A DNA stretch of 61,685 nucleotides from CAZEQD01 sp964514305 (GTDB lineage Bacteria; Acidobacteriota; Aminicenantia; Aminicenantales; Aminicenantaceae), in NCBI GenBank assembly GCA_964514305.1, contig CAZEQD010000007.1, forward strand, positions 1 to 61,685, in the 5' to 3' direction. Positions 61,627-61,685 of the stretch are shown in pieces. How positions within the stretch are numbered: the stretch's first letter is position 1; every line of letters begins with the position of its first letter. The position numbers and the translations under genes are program-made. The notes under the pieces are model-generated. The model was not told the DNA's origin. It made no database searches and was given only the letters and a program-made list of their open reading frames with translations.

Positions 61627-61685
61627 ATGGGCATTCTTCACAGCGGGAAAGAAAAGTCTGAAAATCTTATAAGAAGAACCAGGAT
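61627..61685 (+). CDS. 5' end of a gene cut by the window edge
   Basis: ATG at 61627 with GGAGG (61617-61621) five bases before it. The visible product is MGILHSGKEKSENLIRRTR and runs off the end. Too short to identify; the strong ribosome site is the main support. Confidence 0.35.
   Translation, partial: MGILHSGKEKSENLIRRTR

Overview
The window is a mostly intact, densely coded stretch of an AT-rich (roughly 40% GC by eye) genome of a Gram-negative, heterotrophic bacterium. Seen in sequence: an outer-membrane FadL/OmpP1-type barrel, TonB-type proteins, a class A penicillin-binding protein, DapF, a Tat-like signal, a periplasmic HtrA protease and a secreted GH2 beta-galactosidase. The gene mix (DUF1844, DUF6600-like and DUF6599-like secreted proteins, DUF362 next to an AmrS-like radical SAM protein, split glycine dehydrogenase) resembles uncultured Acidobacteriota/Aminicenantota-type genomes. 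That placement is inference, not proof. A run of 100 Ns shows this is a scaffolded draft assembly.

Layout. 1-7.6 kb: housekeeping (mazG, DUF1844, ribF, then the tight run pyrR-pyrB-pyrC-rnc-Mth938). 7.6-9.4 kb: an AI-2E family permease and a repeat-rich spacer. 9.4-15.6 kb: a five-gene signalling operon with two REC-GGDEF proteins, CheR, a 1011-residue hybrid histidine kinase and an Hpt protein. 15.7-21.2 kb: a secreted DUF6599-like protein divergent from DUF362, AmrS-like radical SAM and a spermidine-synthase-like membrane protein. 21.4-22.5 kb: tRNA-His followed by two gene remnants (IS1634-type transposase tail and an endonuclease/exonuclease/phosphatase tail). 22.5-28.4 kb: a TonB-type protein with two paralogous small coiled-coil proteins, a membrane protein, and a converging ECF sigma / anti-sigma / double TonB-domain operon holding a false assembly gap.

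28.9-37.9 kb (minus strand): split glycine dehydrogenase gcvPA-gcvPB, an ATP-NAD kinase-like protein, the C-terminal half of a proline-racemase-family enzyme, beta-galactosidase, and an SDR dehydrogenase upstream. 38-40.4 kb: VanZ-like and DUF4412 genes bracketed by two related inverted-repeat elements. 40.4-48.7 kb: tRNA-Thr, smc, a sodium:solute symporter, a histone-deacetylase-like hydrolase, and a FecR/DUF6600-like secreted protein behind a good sigma-54-type promoter. 48.9-60.6 kb: PBP1A, tmk, htrA, dapF, FadL-type porin, and the minus-strand group flippase-like/nrdR/hsp20/lon. 60.7 kb to the end: tRNA-Gln followed by a sparse region with one tiny basic protein and a cut-off gene start.

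The most notable non-coding signals are: four mosaic elements bounded by the same roughly 30-bp inverted repeat but with unrelated interiors, two of them lying directly after stop codons; a 22-bp palindromic operator-like block placed identically before three genes, which links the signalling operon to the TonB/coiled-coil genes; and a 55-bp duplication around the N gap. Collapsing that duplication restores a complete anti-sigma-factor gene.
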